Origin: Paenibacillus sp.
GTDB lineage: Bacteria; Bacillota; Bacilli; Paenibacillales; Paenibacillaceae
DNA length: 5,136 nt
Direction of reading: 5' to 3'
Assembly: GCA_029256665.1 (NCBI GenBank)
Contig: JAQSXN010000351.1
Span: 1-5,136, forward strand
The notes under the pieces are model-generated. The model saw only the letters and a list, made by a program, of their open reading frames with translations. It made no database searches and had not been told where the DNA came from. Positions 1 through 4,818 of the stretch are shown one piece after another (within the stretch, counting starts at the first letter, position 1; each line of letters starts with the position of its first letter). The position numbers and the translations under genes are program-made.

Positions 1-787
1 ACCGTCCGTGATCCATCGCATAGACAGCCGTTCCATCCGTACCGTTCACCTCGAGTGTATATAACGGCGTATGCTCGTTCAGATAAGAGCAGTACGTCGT
101 TTCCAGCACCGCAGTCACTCCGCCGGACAAACCGTACACGGCCGTCGTCACGTCATCGCCCTTCATCGGCGCATGCAACGTGGCCGAGTACGCCTGAGCC
201 CACTCGATTTCGCTATAAATCCAGGAAAATAAATCGATCAGATGTACACCCAACAGATCGAGCGCTCCCGAAGCGCCCTCCATGCGCCATTGTCCGGGCT
301 GAAGCTGTAATCCCTTGTCAGAGATCATCTTGCCCCGCAGCGAGATCAGCTTGCCGAACCGGCCTTGCCGAACCAAGTCGCGGATAAGGCGAACCGCAGG
401 GTCTCCGCGGAAGCACATATAAATGCCCAGCTGCCGACCGGCCCGCTCCGCCGCTGCCGTCATTCGTTCCGTCGCCTCTACGGTCGGCGCCATCGGCTTC
501 TGGCATAGAACATGCTTGCCTGCCTCCAGACACCGGATCGTTACCGCTTCATGATGCTCGTTGGGAACGGCCACATCCACCCAGTCGACGGACGAATCGT
601 TCAGTACGTCCTCCAGCCGGACCGTCCAGAGGGGAACGCCGAATTCTTCCGCCGCCGAACGGGCCGATTGCGCGCTAGTGTTACATACCCATTTTAGGAG
701 GGAGCCGGTCAAGCGCCGGTGCGCCGGCAAATGCAGCGAGCGAGCGATAGCTCCCGTACCGATCAAAGCCGATGTCAGTTCCTTCAA
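1..787 (-). CDS. Gfo/Idh/MocA-family NAD(P)-dependent oxidoreductase, C-terminus beyond the left edge
   Basis: The reading frame is open on the minus strand from a TTG at 787 to the window edge, giving 262 residues; family members usually have about 330-390, so the C-terminal end is missing here. Residues 8-15 read LIGTGAIA, the glycine-rich Rossmann dinucleotide-binding loop. Residues 93-99 (VLCQKPM) hold the family's catalytic lysine K97, with Q in place of the usual E in the EKP motif. Residues 174-187 (GALDLLGVHLIDLF) match the conserved Asp/His segment of the C-terminal domain, with D177 and H182 as likely active-site residues. Proteins of this family oxidise or reduce a sugar, inositol or glycoside hydroxyl in the cytoplasm; the substrate cannot be read from sequence. 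The gene is third in a leftward operon, 30 bases after the epimerase, which suggests both act on one sugar. TTG is preferred over an in-frame ATG at 814 because only TTG has a good ribosome binding site. The family call is firm; the substrate is unknown. Confidence 0.93.
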   Translation of the reverse strand, partial: MKELTSALIGTGAIARSLHLPAHRRLTGSLLKWVCNTSAQSARSAAEEFGVPLWTVRLEDVLNDSSVDWVDVAVPNEHHEAVTIRCLEAGKHVLCQKPMAPTVEATERMTAAAERAGRQLGIYMCFRGDPAVRLIRDLVRQGRFGKLISLRGKMISDKGLQLQPGQWRMEGASGALDLLGVHLIDLFSWIYSEIEWAQAYSATLHAPMKGDDVTTAVYGLSGGVTAVLETTYCSYLNEHTPLYTLEVNGTDGTAVYAMDHGR

Positions 788-793
788 CTGCGA

Positions 794-803
794 TCCCTCC
801 CCC
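794..803 (-). promoter_or_regulatory. Ribosome binding site that decides the oxidoreductase start
   Basis: The minus strand reads GGGGGAGGGA here. The GGAGGG core ends 7 bases before TTG 787. The alternative in-frame ATG at 814 lies 3 bases after the epimerase stop and has no Shine-Dalgarno-like sequence in front of it, so this site argues for the TTG start. Confidence 0.75.
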
Positions 804-817
804 GTCTGCGGCATCGG

Positions 818-1633
818 TTATGCAACCGGCATGCGGTACAATTCGTTCAGAATACTTCTCAAGCGGGCGACGCCTTTTTCCGTTTTGGTAATATGGGGCT
901 GAATGTGGGTCTCTACGGTAAGGCGCTCCACAGTCTGGTCGCGGTACAGTATCGGCAGCAAACGAGGCCATGGCACCAGCCCTTCGCCAAAGCCGACGAA
1001 GGGGTTGCGCGACCGCCAGTCGCGGGTATCGGCATCCTTCACGTGCATATTTGCGATCAGCCCCTTCACCTGCACATAGCCCTCCAACGGATGTTCGCCG
1101 GCGACCCAGCAATTGGCCGGATCCCAGTTGACCTTCAAATGCTGGCCGACCCGTCCGACCAACTCCCGGGCATCCTTGGCCGTCTCGCAGCCGGTCATAT
1201 ACTCGGTTTCCACCGCGAATGTCAAGCCTTCGGCTGCAGCCTGGCGGCACGTTTCCTGAAGGTACGGAACAATAATCTCTTTGAACTCTTCGGTCCGATA
1301 CCTCTCGACATCATGAAGCGCAAAGCCGGTCACCGTCTTCGCGCCGAGCTTTTTCGCCAGTTTAATGGCCCTCTCCATCCGCTCCATCTGCTTGTCGAGA
1401 GCCGCCTGATCCGGCAGGCACTTAAACAACCCCGCCGCGATCGCCGAATAGGAGATGTCATACCGCTCCTTGATCCACAGCAGCTCCTCCGCTTGTTCGG
1501 AGGTGATATCGGGCACGCGGCAATTCATAATAAATCGCAGCTCGTATTGGTGAATATCAAGCTGCTTCGTCCCGATATGCACGGCTGCGTGCGGATCTTT
1601 GCTGATTTCGTCGGCAATAATGCTTAGCTTCAT
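818..1633 (-). CDS. Sugar phosphate isomerase/epimerase (xylose isomerase-like TIM barrel)
   Basis: A complete 271-residue protein, normal length for the AP endonuclease 2 / xylose isomerase-like TIM-barrel superfamily. It has the expected metal site along the barrel: E142 in FAVETEY, D171 in VNWDPANCW, H197 in NMHVKD and E241 in VETH. This layout matches the divalent-metal ligands of tagatose/psicose 3-epimerase-type and IolE-type enzymes. The VGFGEGLVPWP segment at 213-223 is also typical. It likely interconverts or dehydrates a keto sugar or keto-inositol in the cytoplasm. The ATG at 1633 has GGGAGG 11 bases upstream, overlapping the stop codon of the preceding gene, so the two are probably translationally coupled. 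The oxidoreductase follows after 30 bases. Together they resemble oxidoreductase/epimerase pairs of inositol and 3-keto-glycoside metabolism, but the actual substrate is unknown. Superfamily membership is strongly supported; naming it iolE, hyi or a specific epimerase would be a guess. Confidence 0.93.
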   Translation of the reverse strand: MKLSIIADEISKDPHAAVHIGTKQLDIHQYELRFIMNCRVPDITSEQAEELLWIKERYDISYSAIAAGLFKCLPDQAALDKQMERMERAIKLAKKLGAKTVTGFALHDVERYRTEEFKEIIVPYLQETCRQAAAEGLTFAVETEYMTGCETAKDARELVGRVGQHLKVNWDPANCWVAGEHPLEGYVQVKGLIANMHVKDADTRDWRSRNPFVGFGEGLVPWPRLLPILYRDQTVERLTVETHIQPHITKTEKGVARLRSILNELYRMPVA

Positions 1634-1644
1634 GGTTTGGAATG

Positions 1645-1650
1645 CCTCCC
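1645..1650 (-). promoter_or_regulatory. Ribosome binding site of the epimerase gene, overlapping the upstream stop codon
   Basis: GGGAGG on the minus strand, 11 bases before ATG 1633. Its first base is the last base of the TAG stop of the ferritin-like gene, an arrangement typical of translational coupling within an operon. Confidence 0.6.
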
Positions 1651-2401
1651 TAGTAGTTGTTATATTCTAATATATTGGTATGAAAGCCGCAGAAGGCCGG
1701 AAAGTTCTTGGCCAGCTTGTCGATCTCGTCCGGCTGTACGGTCTGCAGCTCCTCAAGCCGCCTCTTCCTGGCGCGCTCCGTCATCAGTTGGGGAGTGATC
1801 ATGTCGCCGACCTGCTTATAGAGCTCGGGACCCCATTTGGTACCGAAATCCACGTGAAGCCGCTCATCTACAATATCGAATTCGGACTGGATAGCGGACA
1901 GCGCGTCATTGAACTTCCAGAACGCTTCGACTGCCTTGCGCTTCTTCGTAAATGAGCACGCTTCTGCTACCATCGTCAGCCAAGCGTACATATCGGCAAA
2001 GCGGGACTCCCTATCCTCGTTCAAAGGAGATGTTCGCAGCCATTTGAAATCAGGAACGCCGGGAATGACGGCGCGGATGCCATCCGTTCATACGTCTCGC
2101 GGAGCCATTCCGGCGTCTTCTGCTCTCCCAGTCCGCCGGGCAGTTCGCCAATACGCCGGTGAAGCTCTTCAACATGGCGCATGTGCACATACGTCCACCG
2201 CCCGAGCTTCAGCTTCGCCTCATAAGACGCGGTCGCCGTTACCCAACCTGCTGCGGCGCGGGAAAGCTCGAATTCGTGCCACAATAGCGTTCTCAGGATG
2301 CGAACAGTATCGGTCGGGCGCAGAAAGCGGGTTCTCCTGATCTCAACCCCTCCCTTGTCCCGTTCCATATCCACAATACTTTTTACGTGGTGGTCGCTCA
2401 T
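1650..2401 (-). pseudogene. Ferritin-like (putative diiron) protein of an uncharacterised family, split by a one-base frameshift
   Basis: Two minus-strand frames together form one protein. The first (ATG 2401 to TGA 2021, 126 codons) has a strong ribosome binding site. The second runs to TAG 1650; its first possible start, TTG 2024, has no ribosome binding site. The second frame is open upstream to 2088 and there reads VIPGVPDFKWLRTSP, which looks more native than the first frame's tail (PSFPAFLISNGCEHLL). The gene is 752 bases; one added base gives exactly 250 residues, so a one-base loss between about 2024 and 2087 is the simplest reading. In reconstructed numbering, E43/E45 (LLWHEFELS), E78 and H81 (EELH), E147 and E180-H183 (ERLH in IVDERLHVDFG) form the repeated E...ExxH pattern of ferritin-like diiron four-helix proteins. 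Such folds serve as oxygenases, oxidases, radical enzymes or iron stores; which applies is unknown. It is first in the leftward operon. The fold call is motif-based inference; the frame break is seen directly but could be a sequencing error. Confidence 0.72.
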
Positions 2402-2407
2402 GACAAT

Positions 2408-2413
2408 CCTCCT
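2408..2413 (-). promoter_or_regulatory. Ribosome binding site of the ferritin-like gene
   Basis: AGGAGG on the minus strand, 6 bases before ATG 2401. This near-ideal site shows that the first half of the broken gene has a true translation start. Confidence 0.75.
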
Positions 2414-2431
2414 AATGGATAAGATAGATCT

Positions 2432-2462
2432 ACTTTAACAAAACCCGGGTGAAAATTGTCAC
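2432..2462 (-). promoter_or_regulatory. Candidate promoter of the leftward operon
   Basis: On the minus strand, GTGACA (2462-2457; 5 of 6 matches to the -35 consensus) is followed after 19 bases by an extended -10, TGTTAAAGT (TAAAGT at 2437-2432). Spacing is slightly long, as expected for a regulated promoter. Transcription would begin near 2425, leaving a leader of about 24 bases before ATG 2401. No other sequence in the intergenic region fits better. Confidence 0.42.
2449..2462. promoter_or_regulatory. Near-palindromic operator candidate GTGAAAATTGTCAC
   Basis: The 14 bases read GTGAAAATTGTCAC; both strands read GTGAnAATTnTCAC, so only one symmetric pair of positions breaks the dyad. It sits on the predicted -35 box of the leftward operon, where a bound protein would block or adjust RNA polymerase. 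The central AT step differs from the central CG of CcpA/LacI operators, so this is a different class of site. Which protein binds is not known; the adjacent AraC protein is the obvious candidate, though AraC proteins more often bind direct repeats. Confidence 0.4.
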
Positions 2463-2501
2463 ATCGACTTGCGAATAAATACCACAATGTTGCGCTGATT
2501 T

Positions 2502-2519
2502 CGTATATAATCATATACG
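2502..2519. repeat. Perfect inverted repeat over the -10 box of the first AraC gene
   Basis: CGTATAT, a 4-base spacer (AATC) and ATATACG form perfect 7-bp arms. The left arm contains the start of the -10 box, the right arm covers the likely transcription start, and its last base is the first base of the ribosome binding site. It could be an operator for autoregulation, or form a small hairpin if transcription starts upstream. AT-richness makes a chance dyad possible. Confidence 0.45.
2506..2511 (+). promoter_or_regulatory. -10 box of the first AraC gene
   Basis: TATAAT is a perfect -10 hexamer, placing the transcription start near 2518 and leaving a leader of only about 13 bases before ATG 2531. 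No good -35 is seen at 16-18 bases upstream (the candidates are CACAAT-like), which suggests an activator-dependent or weak promoter. Confidence 0.45.
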
Positions 2520-2524
2520 GAGGG
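2519..2524 (+). promoter_or_regulatory. Ribosome binding site that decides the start of the first AraC gene
   Basis: GGAGGG ends 6 bases before ATG 2531. A longer in-frame reading from TTG 2456 would add 25 residues but would begin upstream of the -10 box and has no ribosome binding site, so ATG 2531 is chosen. Confidence 0.8.
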
Positions 2525-2530
2525 ACGCCG

Positions 2531-3409
2531 ATGAAACGTATTGGACTCACAGACATGAACCGCAAACCGTTCCTTTATAAGCTGCGAAAAATTGCCGAAA
2601 CCCAGCAAGCCTATGATGAAACATTCCATGCGCATCAGGGGATGGAGATTCAATATATCCACGCAGGAGAAGGCCAATTGATCCTCGATCAGCGAACTTA
2701 CCGAATCGAGCCGAGCATGCTGTGCCTGTTTCAGCCGTTTCAGCTTCATCGGCTACGGATGGACATCCGCCCGCATTCTCCTTATAAGCGCAGCTTTGTG
2801 GTATTTGAACCCGCCGTTTTTGAACCGTATTTCCAGAGCTTACCCAACCTGCAGGCATTCTTTCGTACGTTGTGTCAGGATCATCTGCCGAAGCCGGTCA
2901 TTTATCGGTTGCCGGAAGAGCATGAAATCATCCGGACCATAACCGGTTTGTACGACCATATACGTCCGGAAGACCCTGATGAGCTGCGGCAAGAGAAGGT
3001 CGCCCATTTTCTAATTACTTTGATTCGCCAACTGCTTCCTGTCTTGTCCGACTCTAACAAGGCGGATCCGATGCCGAGACCCGCTCACCGTGTGGAACAA
3101 ATCATGCAGTGGATCGAGCGCTCCTATACGAAGCAATTTCGGCTGGAAGCCCTCGCGCAAGAACTGCACTTGTCTCCGTATCATGTCTCGCATCTGTTCA
3201 AAGAAACGACCGGCACCAGTCTCTCGGAATACGTAAAAGCCCGCCGTTTGCGGCAGGCTTGTATGCTTTTAACGATGAGCGAGCTATCCGTCGCTGAAAT
3301 CGGCGATTCGATAGGTCTCGAGAACACCTCTTACTTTTGCAAAATTTTCAAGGAGAACAAGGGGATTACGCCCCATCAATATCGATTGCAGTGGCAACGA
3401 CCTAAATGA
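2531..3409 (+). CDS. AraC-family transcriptional regulator with N-terminal cupin sensor domain
   Basis: A 292-residue cytoplasmic regulator, normal for the family. Residues about 25-80 form a cupin-like sugar-sensing domain with H33, H35, E39 and H72 in the usual cupin positions (FHAHQGMEI and PFQLHRL). Residues about 190-288 are the two-part AraC DNA-binding domain. The first helix-turn-helix lies near 205-225 (LEALAQELHLSPYHVSHLFKE); the second is near 253-275 (VAEIGDSIGLENTSYFCKIFKE), followed by the signature ending GITPHQYR. No membrane segment or receiver domain is present. It is transcribed away from the ferritin-like/epimerase/oxidoreductase operon across 129 bases of shared control DNA, the classic layout for a regulator and its target, so it most likely responds to the sugar those enzymes process. 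Autoregulation is suggested by the inverted repeat over its -10 box. The family call is certain; effector and target are inferred from position. Confidence 0.96.
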   Translation: MKRIGLTDMNRKPFLYKLRKIAETQQAYDETFHAHQGMEIQYIHAGEGQLILDQRTYRIEPSMLCLFQPFQLHRLRMDIRPHSPYKRSFVVFEPAVFEPYFQSLPNLQAFFRTLCQDHLPKPVIYRLPEEHEIIRTITGLYDHIRPEDPDELRQEKVAHFLITLIRQLLPVLSDSNKADPMPRPAHRVEQIMQWIERSYTKQFRLEALAQELHLSPYHVSHLFKETTGTSLSEYVKARRLRQACMLLTMSELSVAEIGDSIGLENTSYFCKIFKENKGITPHQYRLQWQRPK

Positions 3410-3460
3410 ACGAAGCGGAAAAGCGCGTGTGGTGATCAAGTGAAAGCCTCCGAATCGAAG

Positions 3461-3724
3461 GTCCCATACGATACGAGCGGCATACACGCTGTTGTCGGCA
3501 CCCATAACGCGATCAGTCCGCTCCATATGCGGCGCCGATTCGAAAGGGGCCAATTCCTCGGCGTATGCGTCAGAAGCAGCCGCCGGCGCATCTCCTTGCC
3601 GGACGCGCCGCCGTTCTGCATCCACTCGGCCACAGTCACCCATGTATCCCGTTCGTTCACATTCACGACCTCGAAGTTGCACAGTCTCGCCCCCCGTTCC
3701 GGGACCAATATGCGTTCGGATGCG
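3461..3724 (-). pseudogene. C-terminal remnant resembling a BNR/sialidase-like protein, truncated and frameshifted
   Basis: The minus-strand frame running from 3804 to 3436 contains a protein-like segment, RLCNFEVVNVNERDTWVTVAEWMQ (in two parts, roughly residues 44-67 of that frame). A second minus-strand frame continues with APFESAPHMERTDRVMG and ADNSVYAARIVW (about 3540-3464). The switch, in the region of 3545-3590, again needs one missing base or two extra. From memory of the family, an ESW/DTWV-like motif followed by SDN-x-VY-x-A-x-I-x-W is typical of the last strands of BNR-repeat sialidase-like beta-propellers, which are about 400 residues long. Only about 85 residues remain, without a start codon with a ribosome binding site and without a proper stop in the second frame. 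The remnant begins just after a leftward promoter, as if the body of the gene had been deleted. The coding look and frame break are seen directly; the family name is tentative. Confidence 0.42.
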
Positions 3725-3730
3725 CGGATC

Positions 3731-3759
3731 AATATATCAAACATTGAAAGCGTTTTCAA
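3731..3759 (-). promoter_or_regulatory. Strong leftward promoter ahead of the gene remnant
   Basis: On the minus strand, TTGAAA (3759-3754) and TATATT (3736-3731) are separated by exactly 17 bases. Each matches consensus at 5 of 6 positions, and TGA before the -10 makes it an extended -10. Transcription would begin near 3724 and run into the remnant. The cre-type operator overlaps its -35 box and spacer. Confidence 0.55.
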
Positions 3760-3760
3760 T
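3743..3760. promoter_or_regulatory. Catabolite-responsive element (cre), CcpA/LacI-type operator
   Basis: ATTGAAAGCGTTTTCAAT is an 18-bp dyad with one mismatched pair. Its core, TTGAAAGCGTTTTCAA (3744-3759), fits the Bacillus cre consensus WTGAAARCGYTTTCWN at every position, on either strand. It covers the -35 box and spacer of the leftward promoter, the typical position for carbon catabolite repression. Other LacI-family regulators bind similar sites, so CcpA is likely but not proven. Confidence 0.68.
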
Positions 3761-3782
3761 CTGTCCAAGAGCTCTTCTTTTT

Positions 3783-3835
3783 TGCCATTTGTGCCATTTG
3801 TCAAGCAAAGCTTGAGGAACCATTATGCCATTTGT
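3783..3835 (+). repeat. Three direct repeats of TGCCATTTGT between divergent promoters
   Basis: Exact copies of TGCCATTTGT lie at 3783-3792, 3792-3801 (sharing one base) and 3826-3835. The tandem pair sits about 60-77 bases upstream of the leftward start site, a usual place for an AraC activator. The third copy touches the -10 region of the rightward promoter of the second AraC gene, where binding would repress it. Between the second and third copies lies a perfect inverted repeat, TCAAGC-AAA-GCTTGA (3801-3815). These are likely binding sites for the second AraC protein; that is inference. Confidence 0.55.
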
Positions 3836-3841
3836 TATGAT
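3812..3841 (+). promoter_or_regulatory. Candidate promoter of the second AraC gene
   Basis: TTGAGG (3812-3817), an 18-base spacer and TATGAT (3836-3841) preceded by TGT give an extended -10 promoter, with transcription starting near 3848. A second option, TTGTCA (3798-3803) with CATTAT (3821-3826) at 17 bases, would start near 3833. Both overlap the TGCCATTTGT repeats, so autoregulation is plausible. Confidence 0.45.
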
Positions 3842-3874
3842 GATCTCGGGAATCTTATCACGATTGCGGGTTAA

Positions 3875-3880
3875 GGGGGG
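3875..3880 (+). promoter_or_regulatory. Ribosome binding site for the GTG start of the second AraC gene
   Basis: GGGGGG within AAGGGGGG lies 8 bases before GTG 3889. A competing start, ATG 3919 (codon 11), has TGAGG (3908-3912) at a spacing of 6 bases. Neither option is clearly better, so the N-terminus is uncertain by 10 residues. Confidence 0.45.
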
Positions 3881-3888
3881 CAGCGACA

Positions 3889-4818
3889 GTGACAATCGAA
3901 GTCGCTTTGAGGCGAACGATGAACACCATTCAAGTATATAACAGCAAGTTCGGAAGCAGGGCGCCGGGATGGTCTTACGAGAAGCATTACCACCCGTATT
4001 GCGAACTGCTCCACTGCCGGGAAGGCGAGATTCGGCTCGAACTGGAGGGACGCCTGCTTGTGATGTGTCCGGGAGATTGGTTGATCATCAAATCGCGTGT
4101 GAAGCACCGACTTTGGAACGAGGTCGCACAGCCCTACCTGTTTTTTCACGCTCACTTCGATATAGACGATCACGATCTTCGCCAGCTGCTGCATGCAGAG
4201 CCCTACAGGCATGTGTCCGTTCACGCAGCGTCGGCCGACGTTCCTTCCTTCTTGGGCGATATCGGCCAAAGTCTGGAGAAGCTGATGCTCCGCCACGTAC
4301 CCGAATCCGTCAAACACTTATCCCTGAAAAACTTCTGGATCAAACATCTGTCGCTTCAGGGCAGACTCATGCTGCAGGCCTATGTGACGCTGGCGATCGC
4401 GGAGATCGTGGCGCTGCAGCCGAACGACTCCGCACCGTCGGGTGACGAACCTGCCTCGGCGCAGTACAGTTCTCCTATGGAAATCGATACGGCCCACAAG
4501 ATCGAGCGCATGCTGGAGGAGAACGCCCACACCAACGTTACGATCACGGATTTGGCAGGCCGGCTCGGTCTGAGCCGCACGCAATTCACGAAAGTTTTTA
4601 CGAAGGTGTACGGAATTTCTCCCCGGCAGTTCGTCAGCCGCCATAAATTAAATATGGCCAAAACGCTGATCATGAACACCGATGAACCGATCGGTGAAAT
4701 CGCCAACCAACTCGGTTTTTCGAACATCGGCCATTTTTCCCGCCAGTTTCGCCGCTGGGTCGGCAAGCCGCCCAGCCACTACCGTCCCAAATACAAGCTG
4801 GACGAGCCAATTCCGTAA
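3889..4818 (+). CDS. AraC-family transcriptional regulator with N-terminal cupin domain (second)
   Basis: A 309-residue regulator from GTG 3889, or 299 from ATG 3919. An N-terminal cupin domain covers about 25-90, with H33, H35, E39 (KHYHPYCELLHC) and H73 in the expected places and the CPGDW turn at 60-64. A helical linker follows, then an AraC DNA-binding domain at about 200-300. Its first helix-turn-helix is near 219-240 (ITDLAGRLGLSRTQFTKVFTK); the second is near 267-289 (IGEIANQLGFSNIGHFSRQFRR), ending in the signature KPPSHYR. It shares only the family plan with the first AraC protein in this window, so they are not a recent duplication. It is divergent from the decayed BNR-like gene, with shared promoters, three direct repeats and a cre site in between, so that gene was probably its target. 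No terminator hairpin with a T-run is visible directly after it. Family call certain; effector unknown. Confidence 0.95.
   Translation: MTIEVALRRTMNTIQVYNSKFGSRAPGWSYEKHYHPYCELLHCREGEIRLELEGRLLVMCPGDWLIIKSRVKHRLWNEVAQPYLFFHAHFDIDDHDLRQLLHAEPYRHVSVHAASADVPSFLGDIGQSLEKLMLRHVPESVKHLSLKNFWIKHLSLQGRLMLQAYVTLAIAEIVALQPNDSAPSGDEPASAQYSSPMEIDTAHKIERMLEENAHTNVTITDLAGRLGLSRTQFTKVFTKVYGISPRQFVSRHKLNMAKTLIMNTDEPIGEIANQLGFSNIGHFSRQFRRWVGKPPSHYRPKYKLDEPIP

Noticed and set aside
681..1250. Minus-strand frame of 189 codons overlapping the epimerase and the start of the oxidoreductase
   Set aside because: Rich in Arg, Gly and Pro without motifs; both overlapped genes are clearly real in other frames.
719..1627. 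Long plus-strand reading frame of about 302 codons opposite the epimerase gene
   Set aside because: It lies antisense to the epimerase, which has a full metal-binding site and a ribosome binding site. The plus-strand product shows no domain and has the composition typical of a shadow frame.
2021..2030. CTT TGA at the end of the first half of the ferritin-like gene, resembling the prfB programmed +1 frameshift site
   Set aside because: A +1 shift there leads into a stop within a few codons; the second half lies in the -1 frame. No slippery heptamer or internal ribosome-binding-like stimulator is seen.
2425..2432. Palindrome TAGATCTA between the leftward -10 box and the ribosome binding site
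   Set aside because: Only eight bases with imperfect extension; expected by chance and weaker than the neighbouring dyads.
3284..3682. Minus-strand frame of 132 codons starting at GTG 3682, with a G-rich stretch upstream, as an intact gene
   Set aside because: Its first half is Arg-rich shadow sequence and its last part runs antisense into the first AraC gene. Only the middle (APFESAP to ARIVW) looks native, which fits a frameshifted remnant better.
3440..3874. Plus-strand frame of 144 codons between the two AraC genes
   Set aside because: It crosses the cre site, both promoters and the direct repeats, has no ribosome binding site, and is antisense to the more protein-like minus-strand remnant.
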